NCBI RefSeq assembly: GCF_010729895.1
Contig: NZ_AP022612.1
Coordinates: 2,294,001 to 2,358,000 of the forward strand
Direction of reading: 5' to 3'
DNA from: Mycolicibacterium confluentis
GTDB taxonomy: Bacteria > Actinomycetota > Actinomycetes > Mycobacteriales > Mycobacteriaceae
DNA: 64,000 bases
Shown one piece after another: positions 33,417-41,865 of the stretch. The notes under the pieces were generated by a model, which was not told where the DNA came from, searched no databases, and was given only the letters and a program-made list of their open reading frames with translations. Numbering within the stretch: position 1 is the stretch's first letter; each line of letters begins with the position of its first letter. Both the position numbers and the translations under genes were made by a program.

Positions 33417-34331
33417 ATGACGCCGCTGCAGCGCTACATCGCCGAAGAGATCGCCACCGACCACGCCGACGGGCTGTTGACCCGCCGGGAGGCGATGCGC
33501 CGCCTCGGGTTGTTGGGCCTGTCCACCGCGGCCGCGGCGGGTTTGATCGCCGCGTGCGGATCCGAGCGAGGCGCACCCGCACCCGCGTCCGCGCCCGGCG
33601 ACACCGGGTCGACGTCGCCGCCAGAGGTGCCGCCCGGGATGGACCACGCGGTCGCCACCGAACCGATCACGTGGGCGGGACCGCGCGGTGAACTGCAGGG
33701 CGCCTGGGCTCAGGCCGAGGCGCCTCGCGGGGCCGTGCTGGTGATCCACGAGAACAAGGGACTCAACGACTGGGTGCGCTCGGTGGCCGGGCGTCTGGCC
33801 GGTGCGGGACAGTCGGCGCTGGCGATCGATCTGCTCTCCGAGGAGGGTGGGACCGCACGCTTCACCGAACCCGCGGAGGCCACCGCGGCGCTGGGTGGGA
33901 TCGATCCGCAGCGCTTCGTCGATGATCTGCGTTCGGGCCTCGACGAACTGCAGCGACGCGCACCTGGCGCCAAGCTGGCCGTGGTCGGATTCTGCTTCGG
34001 CGGCGGCATGACGTGGCGGCTGTTGGCCGCCGGGGAGCCCCGGTTGGCCGCGGCCGCGCCGTTCTACGGACCGCTGCCCGACCATCCGGACTTCGCCGGC
34101 TCCAAAGATGCTGCGGTGCTTGGCTTCTACGGTGCGCTCGACACGCGGATCACCTCGGCCGAGCCGGAGGCGCGTGCGGCCCTGCAGCGCGCCGGGCTGG
34201 TCCACGAACTCGTCGTTGAACCCGACGCCGACCACGCCTTCTTCAACGACACAGGCCAGCGATACAACGCCGAGGCCGCGGCCGACGCGTGGCGCCGCTT
34301 GCAGGACTGGTTCACCCGCTACCTCGGCTGA
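33417..34331 (+). CDS. Exported dienelactone-hydrolase-family lipoprotein
   Basis: 304 aa from ATG 33417; an in-frame GTG at 33402 is possible. The N-terminus has a Tat-like TRREAMRR motif followed by LGLLGLSTAAAAGLIAACGS, whose AAC fits a lipobox, so it is probably a lipoprotein on the outer face of the membrane. The DLH triad is present: Cys in GFCFGGGM, Asp in YGALDTRI, His in DADHAFFND. Cytosolic DLH acts in chloroaromatic degradation; an anchored form must act outside the cell. Its 3' end overlaps the convergent FNT gene by 13 nt. Confidence 0.82.
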   Translation: MTPLQRYIAEEIATDHADGLLTRREAMRRLGLLGLSTAAAAGLIAACGSERGAPAPASAPGDTGSTSPPEVPPGMDHAVATEPITWAGPRGELQGAWAQAEAPRGAVLVIHENKGLNDWVRSVAGRLAGAGQSALAIDLLSEEGGTARFTEPAEATAALGGIDPQRFVDDLRSGLDELQRRAPGAKLAVVGFCFGGGMTWRLLAAGEPRLAAAAPFYGPLPDHPDFAGSKDAAVLGFYGALDTRITSAEPEARAALQRAGLVHELVVEPDADHAFFNDTGQRYNAEAAADAWRRLQDWFTRYLG

Positions 34332-35146
34332 GGGGCGGGCCTGGTGTCGTTGCGCGCTTCGGCGACCTTGTGCGGCACCTGCATCAGGCGCAGCACCGTG
34401 ACCAGCCCGAGTCCGCCCACCGCATTTCCGAGGATGGCCAGCCAGAGCATGTCCACGACATCGACGTAGCCGAAGGACGCGCCGCTCACCAGCGCGGCGA
34501 AACAGAAGATCGTTGCCACGATCGCGTGGTTGACGTGCCCGACCGACAGCGTGAACCCGATGACGACCGCGGGCACCAGGCGCAGCCCGTCTGAGTCGGT
34601 CGAATGCTGAAGGTGGGTCATCAGCGTCACGAGCATTCCGCCGACCACCGCCAGCGCGAACGACTGCCAGGTGGTGCCCAGATTGGCATAGTCCGCGGCG
34701 GTCTCTGCTGCGGTCCGCCGCAGATCGGGGAACGCGAGCATGAGCAGTGCGGCGATGAACCAGCCTGCGGCGAGGTTGGTGACCAACGTGGTGCCCCACA
34801 GGCGTGCCAGTGCGCCCGCCGTGGCCTCCTTGGCGACGACGGCCGCGACCGGCACCAGGAAGTTCTCGGTGAACAGCTCGCTCTTGGCCATGGTCAGGGC
34901 GATGAATCCGATGGAGAAGGCCAGCGCGGAGAGCAGCGGATCTCCGGTCAGGTGCTTGACCAGCAGAAACGTCAGCACTCCGACGCCGATGTCCAAGCCG
35001 CCGAGCATCCCGGTCGCGATCAGCTGAAGCCACGAGCGTCCGAGGCGTTGCCGTCCCTCGTCGATGGTGCGGTCGAAGGTCTCCTCCTCGTCGGCGGGAG
35101 CCACCTCCGGTTCGACGCTGTCGGCGTCTCCGTCGGGCCGAGTCAT
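34319..35146 (-). CDS. Formate/nitrite transporter (FNT) family channel
   Basis: 275 aa from ATG 35146. About 40 acidic residues, then six TMs with FNT features: GMLGGLDIGVGVLTF, FIALTMAKSELFTENFLVP and the central histidine in SVGHVNHAIVATIF. It most resembles the YfdC-like branch, whose anion is not established. The ATG itself has only a weak ribosome site and overlaps, as ATGA, the stop of a 13-codon leader ORF with a perfect Shine-Dalgarno, so translation is probably coupled. Confidence 0.82.
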   Translation of the reverse strand: MTRPDGDADSVEPEVAPADEEETFDRTIDEGRQRLGRSWLQLIATGMLGGLDIGVGVLTFLLVKHLTGDPLLSALAFSIGFIALTMAKSELFTENFLVPVAAVVAKEATAGALARLWGTTLVTNLAAGWFIAALLMLAFPDLRRTAAETAADYANLGTTWQSFALAVVGGMLVTLMTHLQHSTDSDGLRLVPAVVIGFTLSVGHVNHAIVATIFCFAALVSGASFGYVDVVDMLWLAILGNAVGGLGLVTVLRLMQVPHKVAEARNDTRPAPQPR

Positions 35147-35184
35147 GTGCGCTCGTCGCCCGTTCTCGTGCCCGTCGATGCCAT
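35143..35184 (-). CDS. 13-residue leader ORF coupled to the FNT gene
   Basis: ATG 35184 is preceded by a perfect AAGGAGG (35190-35196) at 5-nt spacing and encodes MASTGTRTGDERT before TGA, which overlaps the FNT ATG (ATGA). It is the only strong ribosome site in front of the FNT gene. The peptide is hydrophilic and resembles nothing I know; its role may simply be to load ribosomes or to couple translation to a signal. Confidence 0.6.
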   Translation of the reverse strand: MASTGTRTGDERT

Positions 35185-35231
35185 ACCGACCTCCTTGAGT
35201 CGACCGCAGGCGGATGCGGAAAGATCGCGGC

Positions 35232-36059
35232 GTGTCTTCTTCGCTGGGCGATGTGCTCGCCACGCTGCAGCTCGAACGGGTGAACGCCACATTCTTCGTA
35301 GGTGACCAATTGCCCGCGCCCGCAAACCACATCCTGGGTGGTCACATTTCCGCGCAGGCACTGATGGCGGCGAGCCTGACCGCTCCCGGGCGCTCACCGC
35401 ACAGTGTTCACACCTACTTCCTGCGCCCCGGCGATGCACGTCGCCCCGTGGACTTCGAGGTGGTCGAACTGCAGGAGGGCCGGACCTTCTCAGCGCGGCG
35501 GGTCACCGCGCGACAGGACGGCCAGGTCCTGCTGGAGTCGATGTCCTCGTTCAAGGAGGTCGGTGCGCCCGCCGACCTCGAATATCAGCCGCCGATGCCC
35601 GCGGTGCCGGAACCCGACAAGCTTCCTCCCGCGACGCCGCACTTCGCCGAGTCCGAGGACGTCGGGCAGGGGCAGTGGGCCAGCCTGCGCTGGTTCGCTC
35701 GCCGGGTGATCGACGCCGACCGGATCCCGCCGGCCCGATCCCGGATCTGGTGGCGTCCCGACGGCGAGGTTCCCACCGACGACCCAGCGCTGACGGGCGC
35801 CCTGGTGGCCTACTTGTCGGCGGTCACGCTGACCGAACCCGCCTTTGCCGCTCGTGGGCAGTTGGGGCCGTCGGCGCAGCGGGACCACTCGGTGTGGTTC
35901 CACAGCCCAGCCGTGCTCTCGGACTGGCTGCTCTATGACATGTCGTCACCGAGCAGTGCCGACTCGCTGGCCCTGGCGCGGGGTCAGATGTTCAACCGCA
36001 ACGGCGACCTGGTGTGCACCGTCACGCAGGAGATGTACTTCCCGCCCGCGCGACGCTGA
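35232..36059 (+). CDS. tesB: Acyl-CoA thioesterase II (TesB-like)
   Basis: 275 aa from GTG 35232; an ATG at 35214 lacks a ribosome site. Double hot-dog fold: LGGHISAQALMAAS in the first half; DHSVWFHSP (catalytic Asp), then SSPSSADSLALARGQMFNRN and CTVTQEMYFP (catalytic Ser/Gln) in the second. It hydrolyses medium- to long-chain acyl-CoA to free acid and CoA in the cytosol. Divergent from the FNT gene across a short gap. Confidence 0.88.
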   Translation: MSSSLGDVLATLQLERVNATFFVGDQLPAPANHILGGHISAQALMAASLTAPGRSPHSVHTYFLRPGDARRPVDFEVVELQEGRTFSARRVTARQDGQVLLESMSSFKEVGAPADLEYQPPMPAVPEPDKLPPATPHFAESEDVGQGQWASLRWFARRVIDADRIPPARSRIWWRPDGEVPTDDPALTGALVAYLSAVTLTEPAFAARGQLGPSAQRDHSVWFHSPAVLSDWLLYDMSSPSSADSLALARGQMFNRNGDLVCTVTQEMYFPPARR

Positions 36060-36091
36060 CATCAATCCTGGGGGCGGTTGACGCGCCCTGC

Positions 36092-36131
36092 GTTTGGCCT
36101 GTGCCGATCAGGGAACCCCGTTTTGACGGGG
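36092..36131 (+). promoter_or_regulatory. SigF-like promoter and hairpin before the coiled-coil gene
   Basis: GTTT (36092-36095), 15 nt, then GGGAAC (36111-36116) resembles the mycobacterial SigF pattern GTTT-N15-17-GGGTA. A small hairpin CCCCGT-TTTG-ACGGGG (36116-36131) follows; it could instead be part of the thioesterase terminator. The remaining 36132-36167 holds only the AAAGGA ribosome site. Confidence 0.35.
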
Positions 36132-36167
36132 CCGTAGACGCGCAGGCCCACCGATCAAAGGATTGAC

Positions 36168-36656
36168 ATGGACACCAGTGCCGTATGGATCATCGTCGCG
36201 GTGGTCGCTGTACTGATCGTGCTGGGTGTGGTGCTGTACGCCGGCCGCCGGCGGCGGGACACCAGACTGCACGGTCAGGCCGAGCAAATCCGTGAAGAGG
36301 TCCAACAGAAGAAAGTGGAGGCCGACCGGCGTGCGGCCCTCGCCGACGAGACCGCGGCGCGGGCCCGTGCCGCGGAAGCCGAGGCGGAAGCCAAGGCCGC
36401 CGAGGCGAAGCGCTTGGCGGATCGTGCCCAGTTGCACCGCAGTGCGGCGGAATCCACGCATGAAGAGGTTCAGGCCCGTCGTGAGCACGCGGACTCCATT
36501 GACCCGCAGGTGAAGGCGGATCGCCCGCAGGAGCGCGCGCAGGACGAACGACTCGTGCAGGACGAACGAGTCGATCGTCCGCACAACGCACCCGTCGACC
36601 AGTTCCAGAATCAACCCGCCGATCGGCCCTATGACGCACCCGTCGATCGGACGTGA
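36168..36656 (+). CDS. Single-pass membrane protein with long charged coiled coil
   Basis: 162 aa. One TM at ~5-25 (VWIIVAVVAVLIVLGVVLYA), a basic RRRR stop-transfer, then an uninterrupted Ala/Glu/Lys/Arg coiled coil (~35-115) and a repetitive acidic tail built from RPYDAPVDR and RPHNAPVDQ-like units. The tail repeats DERLVQDERV. No enzymatic motif. Similar short coiled-coil membrane proteins in mycobacteria belong to envelope or general stress sets; the SigF-like promoter fits that but is not proof. Confidence 0.7.
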   Translation: MDTSAVWIIVAVVAVLIVLGVVLYAGRRRRDTRLHGQAEQIREEVQQKKVEADRRAALADETAARARAAEAEAEAKAAEAKRLADRAQLHRSAAESTHEEVQARREHADSIDPQVKADRPQERAQDERLVQDERVDRPHNAPVDQFQNQPADRPYDAPVDRT

Positions 36657-36661
36657 GCCGC

Positions 36662-37984
36662 TCAGCGCTGGGCTGGGCCTGCTTCGGCACGGTCGTGGGC
36701 TGACCCCAACCTGACCGGCAGTTCCGACCACCCACGCAGGACGCGGGTGCTGCGGCGGACGCCGTCGCTGGCGGGCCGCGCGGCGGGGAAGCGGTCGAAG
36801 AACGCACGCAGGCCCACCTCGCCTTCGGCGCGCGCCAGTGCGGCGCCGAGGCAGAAGTGTCGTCCGCCCGAGAACGCAAGGTGGCGTGCCGAATTGGGGC
36901 GATGAACGTCGAAGGCGTGCGGGTCGGGAAACACCGCGGGATCCCGGTTGGCGCCGGCCAGGCAGATGACCACCATCTCGCCCTCGCGGACGCGCTGTCC
37001 GGCGACGACGGTGTCCGTCGTGGCGACTCGGGCGCTCAACTGGACGGGGGAGTCCAGGCGCAGGATCTCTTCGACCGCGTTCGGCCAGCACTCGGGGTGC
37101 GCCTGCAGTTCACCGAGCTGATCGGGTGCGTCCATCAGCATCCGAATGCCGTTGCCCAGCAGGTTGACCGTCGTCTCGAAACCCGCGGCCAGCACCAGGC
37201 CCGCGGTCGCCTTCAGTTCAGCCTCGTCGAGCAGGTCGTCGGCGTCGGAGAGTCGGACCAGTTGGCTCATCAGGTCGTCGCCCGGTGCCCGCCGGAGCCT
37301 CTGCAGGTGATCGGTCAGCCAGGTGTTGAATCCGTCGAGCCCGCGCTGTACGCGCTGGAACTCCTGCCACGTCAGGCCGATGTCGAGGCTGGGCGCGGCC
37401 AGTTCACCGAACTCCAGCACACGGGCCCGTTCGCTGTCTGGGACGCCGAGGATGTCGCTGATGACGGCGACGGGCAGTTGCGCGCAGTAATCCGGGACGA
37501 TGTCGACAACACCGGACCGGCCCGCCAATCGCTCGAGCAGTTCGTGTGCGGTCAGCTCGACCCGTTCCCTGAGTGCCGCAACGGCTCTGGGGGTGAAGAC
37601 CGCCGACACGGTCTTGCGGTACCGGGTGTGGTCGGGCGGTTCGACGGCCAGCAGCGACGGCGGGCGCAGCGGGTGCAGGGTGTCGGGGATCGTCAACGCC
37701 TGCAGTCGGCGGAAGGGAGCGGGCAGGCTGCCGCCGAGCGTGATGACGCGGAACTCCTCGGAACGCAGCAGTTCGTGCGCGACGGCGTGCTCGACGGTCA
37801 GTCGGCTGATCCGGCAGGGGATCAGCGGCCCGAGTGGGCGCAGCTCGTCGTAGAAGCTCACCGGGTCGGCCAGCACCGTGGGGTCGGCGAGCATCCGCCC
37901 CTGCGGGTCGCCGCGACGGGCCGCCACGGTCGCGAAAACCCGTGTCACGCCGTGCAGGGAGAACCAGTGGACGCGGTCTCTCAT
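36662..37984 (-). CDS. cyp140: Cytochrome P450, CYP140 type (Rv1880c-like)
   Basis: 440 aa from ATG 37984; upstream in-frame codons lack support. P450 signatures: I-helix AGLVLAAGFETTVNLLGNGI, ExxR in VEEILRLDSP, heme loop LAFSGGRHFCLGAALARAEG with the Cys thiolate. The start RVHWFSLHGVTRV and AVEPPDHTRYRKTVSAVFT match CYP140A1 as I know it, and its place between the glnA3/amidohydrolase pair and rpfC agrees. The physiological substrate is unknown. Confidence 0.88.
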   Translation of the reverse strand: MRDRVHWFSLHGVTRVFATVAARRGDPQGRMLADPTVLADPVSFYDELRPLGPLIPCRISRLTVEHAVAHELLRSEEFRVITLGGSLPAPFRRLQALTIPDTLHPLRPPSLLAVEPPDHTRYRKTVSAVFTPRAVAALRERVELTAHELLERLAGRSGVVDIVPDYCAQLPVAVISDILGVPDSERARVLEFGELAAPSLDIGLTWQEFQRVQRGLDGFNTWLTDHLQRLRRAPGDDLMSQLVRLSDADDLLDEAELKATAGLVLAAGFETTVNLLGNGIRMLMDAPDQLGELQAHPECWPNAVEEILRLDSPVQLSARVATTDTVVAGQRVREGEMVVICLAGANRDPAVFPDPHAFDVHRPNSARHLAFSGGRHFCLGAALARAEGEVGLRAFFDRFPAARPASDGVRRSTRVLRGWSELPVRLGSAHDRAEAGPAQR

Positions 37985-38053
37985 CGGCCCCACGGTACGC
38001 CGAGTCGGGCATTTGATTGTGGCCACGCGCGGACACCCCCTAGGCTTCACGTC

Positions 38054-38470
38054 ATGTTTCGGCGCATGGGTCAGACGGCAGCGGTCATCACGGGCGTGCT
38101 GGGTACCGCGGCAGGGTTCGTCGCTGTCGCCTCGGCGGCTCCTGAGGCTGACCCGGTGCTGTGCCAGTACGAGATGAGCGGTCCGCGGGTCGTCGACGTG
38201 TCCGGCACTCCGATGGTCAACGCGTCGCTCAAGCCGACGGCATGCAACGGCACCGCCGAGCCCACCGCGATGCAGGTCTGCGTCTCGGTCGAGGGAAGCA
38301 GCACCGCGGGGAAGTGCGCCGAGTTGCCCGGTTACGGCACCGCTCAGGTGTACCTGTCGCCGTTTGTGCCCGGGAAGACCTACACCGTGCGCGGTCGGGG
38401 TTGCGCGAATCAGGCGCAGCCGCCGCTGTACTTCTGCTCGACGTTCGGCCCCACGAGCGCGACGCTCTAG
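38054..38470 (+). CDS. Small secreted protein, function unknown
   Basis: 138 aa. A Sec signal peptide (MGQTAAVITGVLGTAAGFVAVASAA, cleavage near ASA-AP) leads into a ~110-residue beta-rich domain with six cysteines, probably three disulfides (QYEM, PTACNG, QVCVSV, KCAEL, GCANQ, YFCSTF). No family recognised. Its stop directly abuts the convergent P450 stop. Confidence 0.7.
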   Translation: MFRRMGQTAAVITGVLGTAAGFVAVASAAPEADPVLCQYEMSGPRVVDVSGTPMVNASLKPTACNGTAEPTAMQVCVSVEGSSTAGKCAELPGYGTAQVYLSPFVPGKTYTVRGRGCANQAQPPLYFCSTFGPTSATL

Positions 38471-39772
38471 TCAGCGCGTCCGCGGCGGTGTCCAACTGAC
38501 GGGCAGCCGTTTGATGCCGTGGATGAACGCCGACAGCAGGCGCGCGGGTTCGTCCGTCGCGGTGATGTCGGGGACCTGCTGTCGCAGTTCGTCGAACGCC
38601 ACGCTGATCTCGCGGCGCGCGAGGTTGGCGCCGAGGCAGAAATGTGCACCGCCGCCGCCGAACCCGAGGTGCGGGTTGGGGTCGCGGCGCACGTCGAATC
38701 GCCAGGGATCGCTGAACCTCTCCTCGTCGCGGTTGGCCGAGCAGTACCACATCGTGACCTTGTCGCCCTCGGTCATGGGCACCCCGGACAGTTCGAAGTC
38801 GCGAGTCAGTGTGCGGCGCATGTAGACCACCGGGGACGCCCACCTGACGATCTCCTCGACAGCGCTGTGGTTGACGCCGGCGAAGTCGTCCCACCAGATC
38901 TGCCGCTGCTCGGGGTATCTGCTGAGCGCCAGCACGCCGTGACTGATGGCGTTGCGCGTGGTCTCGTTGCCCGCCACCACCAGAAGGATGAAGAAGGAGG
39001 CGACCTCGGCTGAGGTCAGACGCTCCCCGTCGACCTCGGCCTGCACCAGGCTGGTGGTCAGGTCATCCTGCGGTGTGCGGCGGCGATCCTCGGCGAGCTC
39101 ATGCGCGTAGGCGCCGATCTCCATTGCGGTGCGCGCGAATTCGTCGAAATCAGTGGTCAGGTCGGGATCGCCGAAGCCCAGGATGATGTTGGTCCAGTGG
39201 AATACGCGGTCGTGGTCTTCGGCGGCGATGCCCATCATGTCGCAGATCACCTGCAGCGGCAGGGGCCCAGCCACGTCGGCCACGATGTCGCCGGTGCCGT
39301 CGGGATGCGCGGTGATCATCTCCGAGACGAGGCTGCGGGCGCGGTCACGCACCGCCGCCTCGACCTTGGCCACCACGCGGGGCGTGAAGGCTCGGCTCAC
39401 GATCGACCGCAGGCGTTGATGGCGGGGATCGTCGAGGACGATCATCGATCCGAAGTACTCGGCGAGTTCGGGGACGTTGTCGCCGATCGTGATGTTCGGG
39501 CTCGAGCTGAAGATCTCGGGGTGCCGACTGGCGAAATGCACGTCGTCATAGCGGGTCAGGGCCCAGTGCCCCGCACCCGAGGGCCCGTCCTCTAAGCGCG
39601 CCTCGCGGAAGAACTTGATGGGCTCCGCCCGGCGGAGCGTCGCGAACGCGCCGTCGCGGAAGTCGTCGTCGCGCGACCAGAACTTCCAGCTGCCGAAGTC
39701 GATGTCGGACAACGGCACGTCGGGCGGCGGCTGTCCATTGGTGCGTGTCACGATTCGGGTTGGGGCGCCCAC
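38471..39772 (-). CDS. Cytochrome P450 (CYP124/125/142-like clan)
   Basis: 433 aa from GTG 39772; the nearby ATG at 39774 is out of frame. I-helix FILLVVAGNETTRNAISHG, ExxR in VEEIVRWASP, heme loop HLGFGGGGAHFCLGANLARR. AGNETTRNAI and the DPNPHLGFGGGGAHFCLGA run resemble sterol-chain and methyl-branched-lipid hydroxylases. The TetR gene ends 22 bp upstream on the same strand, so the P450 is probably its co-transcribed target. No KstR-type site seen. Confidence 0.85.
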   Translation of the reverse strand: MGAPTRIVTRTNGQPPPDVPLSDIDFGSWKFWSRDDDFRDGAFATLRRAEPIKFFREARLEDGPSGAGHWALTRYDDVHFASRHPEIFSSSPNITIGDNVPELAEYFGSMIVLDDPRHQRLRSIVSRAFTPRVVAKVEAAVRDRARSLVSEMITAHPDGTGDIVADVAGPLPLQVICDMMGIAAEDHDRVFHWTNIILGFGDPDLTTDFDEFARTAMEIGAYAHELAEDRRRTPQDDLTTSLVQAEVDGERLTSAEVASFFILLVVAGNETTRNAISHGVLALSRYPEQRQIWWDDFAGVNHSAVEEIVRWASPVVYMRRTLTRDFELSGVPMTEGDKVTMWYCSANRDEERFSDPWRFDVRRDPNPHLGFGGGGAHFCLGANLARREISVAFDELRQQVPDITATDEPARLLSAFIHGIKRLPVSWTPPRTR

Positions 39773-39794
39773 ATTTTCACGCTACCAACGACGG

Positions 39795-40454
39795 TCAGGT
39801 GGGCCCGGTGCTTTCGAGCAGCTGCTGACGCAGGGTCGAGGCCAGCCAGCGCTCGAACTGGTCGTGGGTCCACCCTGCGACCCCGACCAGCCTGCGATGC
39901 AGCAGCGGTTCGCTGAACAACCAGGCGAGGTCGGTGGCGGCGTCGACGGTCAATCCTGAGCGCAGCGCGTGCAGCGCATCGAGGGCCTCGACGACGATGC
40001 GCGCCCCGTGTCGGCGCTGGGCGTTGAACTTCTCGAACACCGCGGTGGCAGCTGGGTCGAGCGCCGCGGCGGCCTCCAGGGCCGCGAACAGCGCGCCGAC
40101 GCGACGGTCGATCCCGGCGAGGACGCCGGCCCAGCCGTCGAGCAGGGCAAGCGGATCGGGCAGCAGAAGCACCGCGGCCACCTCGGGCCGGTCGGCCAGG
40201 GCCAGCGGAGCGTCGTCGCCGGCGATGGCCCAGTCCAGGGCCAGCGAGAGCAGTTCGTTCTTGCCGCCCACTGCGGTGAAGACGGTCTTGCGGCTGACGC
40301 CTGCTGCGGCGGCGATCGCGTCGACGGTGGTACCGGCGTAACCGGCGGAGACGAACAACCCGGCGGCCTCGGTGACGATGCGGCGCCGCGTGGCCGCGGC
40401 CTGCGCCGCGCGCAGGTCTGACCGATATCCGCGCTTGACAGGCTCACCCATCAT
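39795..40454 (-). CDS. TetR-family transcriptional repressor
   Basis: 219 aa; ATG 40454 or 40451. HTH at ~20-65 (RRIVTEAAGLFVSAGYAGTT, VDAIAAAAGVSRKTVFTAVG), then an all-alpha ligand domain. Both possible start codons lie inside a perfect palindrome (40444-40460), which suggests autoregulation. It sits between the P450 downstream and the divergent flavin monooxygenase, and may control both. Confidence 0.85.
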   Translation of the reverse strand: MMGEPVKRGYRSDLRAAQAAATRRRIVTEAAGLFVSAGYAGTTVDAIAAAAGVSRKTVFTAVGGKNELLSLALDWAIAGDDAPLALADRPEVAAVLLLPDPLALLDGWAGVLAGIDRRVGALFAALEAAAALDPAATAVFEKFNAQRRHGARIVVEALDALHALRSGLTVDAATDLAWLFSEPLLHRRLVGVAGWTHDQFERWLASTLRQQLLESTGPT

Positions 40455-40460
40455 GGGTGA
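40444..40460. promoter_or_regulatory. Palindromic operator over the TetR start codon
   Basis: TCACCCAT-C-ATGGGTGA is a perfect 8-bp inverted repeat centred on 40452, covering the repressor start codons. A second short repeat, GTAAATTCATTAC (40467-40479), lies in the same divergent gap ahead of the monooxygenase. Confidence 0.5.
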
Positions 40461-40506
40461 CTCTCAGTAAATTCATTACACCGCAGGTTACCCGAAATGG
40501 GGGTCC

Positions 40507-41865
40507 ATGGTGCGTACCGTCGTCGTCGGCGCGGGACCGGTTGGTCTGTTCACTGCCATCGCCATGGCTCGCCGTGGCCGCGAAGTCGTGCTCGTGGACC
40601 GTGACCCCGGCCCGTCGGCGTCCACCGCGATCTGGCGGCGCAGGGGAGTGATGCAGTTCGACCACGCCCACACGTTCCGCGGCCCAGTGGTTGACGCGCT
40701 GGGGGCCGAACTGCCGGATGCGCTTGCGGCGCTGCTGCGCATCGGAGTCCGTGTCGTCGCCGGTCCCGACGGTGCCGCGATCGCGATGCACTGTCGGCGG
40801 GCGGTGTTCGAACGGGTGCTGCGGGCCGCGGCTGCGCGGCAGCCGGGCCTGACCGTGGTCACCGGACACGTCGACGCGGTGCGGCGTGAGTCCGGTCGTG
40901 CCGCGGGCGTGGACATCGACGGGCGCCACCTCGATGCCGGCTTGGTGGTCGACGCATCCGGGCGCACGAGTCGGGTCATGCGGGCGCTGCGCGGGGACAG
41001 CGACGGCGGTCCCTGCGGTGCGGCATACGTGACGAGGCAGTACCGGTTGCGTGACGGCGCCGAACCCGGACCGGTGAACTCGCCCGTCGGTCTGTCGCTG
41101 AGCCTGTCCGGGTACTTCGCGGTGGCGTTCCGTCACGACGGCGGCACGTTCTCGATCACGATCACCCACGATGGCACCGATCCCCGAGTGCGAACGCTGC
41201 GCCACGCCGCGGTCTTCGAATCGGTGGTGGGGGCCATCCCGCTGCTCGCGGATTGGATCGACCCGTGCCGCGCGTACCCGATCACCCCGGTGCTGCCCGG
41301 AGGGCAGCTCTACAACAGCTACTGCGGGCAACTCGACGACGCGGGCCGGCCACGCCTGCCGGGGCTGGTCGCCGTCGGTGACGCGGTGTGCACGACGACG
41401 CCGTTGGCCGGGCGGGGCGTCACGCTCGGCCTGCTGCAGTCGCGTGCACTCATCGAGTTCCTCACCAGTTGCGCCGGTGACGACGACCTCGCGGTCGCGA
41501 CGTTCGACGGGTGGTGTCGAAGCTGGATTCGGCCGTGGTTCCTCGACCACATCGCCTGCGACGCGGATCGGCTGCGACGGTGGGCCGGCGGGGACGTCGA
41601 CCTCACGCGGCCCCTGCCCTCGGACCTGATCGTGGCCGCGGCGCAGAAGGACGCCACGCTGCGGGGCGCGGTCGCGGGCTACGACTCCATGTCGGCCCTG
41701 CCGTCGAGCCTCGACGGTCTGCAGGTGCGGGCCCGTGCGGTGTACGCCTCCGGTTGGCGGCCCACACTGGCCGAGGGTCCGGACCGCGAGGAGCTCGCGC
41801 AGTTGTGCGTCGAGGCCTCCAGCGGAGACACTGACCGGCGTGCACGAGAGCTCTGCAGCGGCTGA
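40507..41865 (+). CDS. FAD-dependent oxidoreductase/monooxygenase
   Basis: 452 aa. FAD dinucleotide fold at the start (TVVVGAGPVGLFTAIAMARR) and a second FAD motif VAVGDAVCTTTPLAGRGVTLG near residue 300. A DG motif for NAD(P)H is not obvious. Aromatic or lipid substrate likely but unidentified. The PLP-enzyme gene begins within its last 26 nt, so the two proteins act together. Divergent from TetR-P450. Confidence 0.8.
   Translation: MVRTVVVGAGPVGLFTAIAMARRGREVVLVDRDPGPSASTAIWRRRGVMQFDHAHTFRGPVVDALGAELPDALAALLRIGVRVVAGPDGAAIAMHCRRAVFERVLRAAAARQPGLTVVTGHVDAVRRESGRAAGVDIDGRHLDAGLVVDASGRTSRVMRALRGDSDGGPCGAAYVTRQYRLRDGAEPGPVNSPVGLSLSLSGYFAVAFRHDGGTFSITITHDGTDPRVRTLRHAAVFESVVGAIPLLADWIDPCRAYPITPVLPGGQLYNSYCGQLDDAGRPRLPGLVAVGDAVCTTTPLAGRGVTLGLLQSRALIEFLTSCAGDDDLAVATFDGWCRSWIRPWFLDHIACDADRLRRWAGGDVDLTRPLPSDLIVAAAQKDATLRGAVAGYDSMSALPSSLDGLQVRARAVYASGWRPTLAEGPDREELAQLCVEASSGDTDRRARELCSG

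Noticed and set aside
37985..38053. KstR site for CYP140 or for the P450 at 39772
   Set aside because: No TNNAACNNGTTNNA match in the gaps upstream of either gene.
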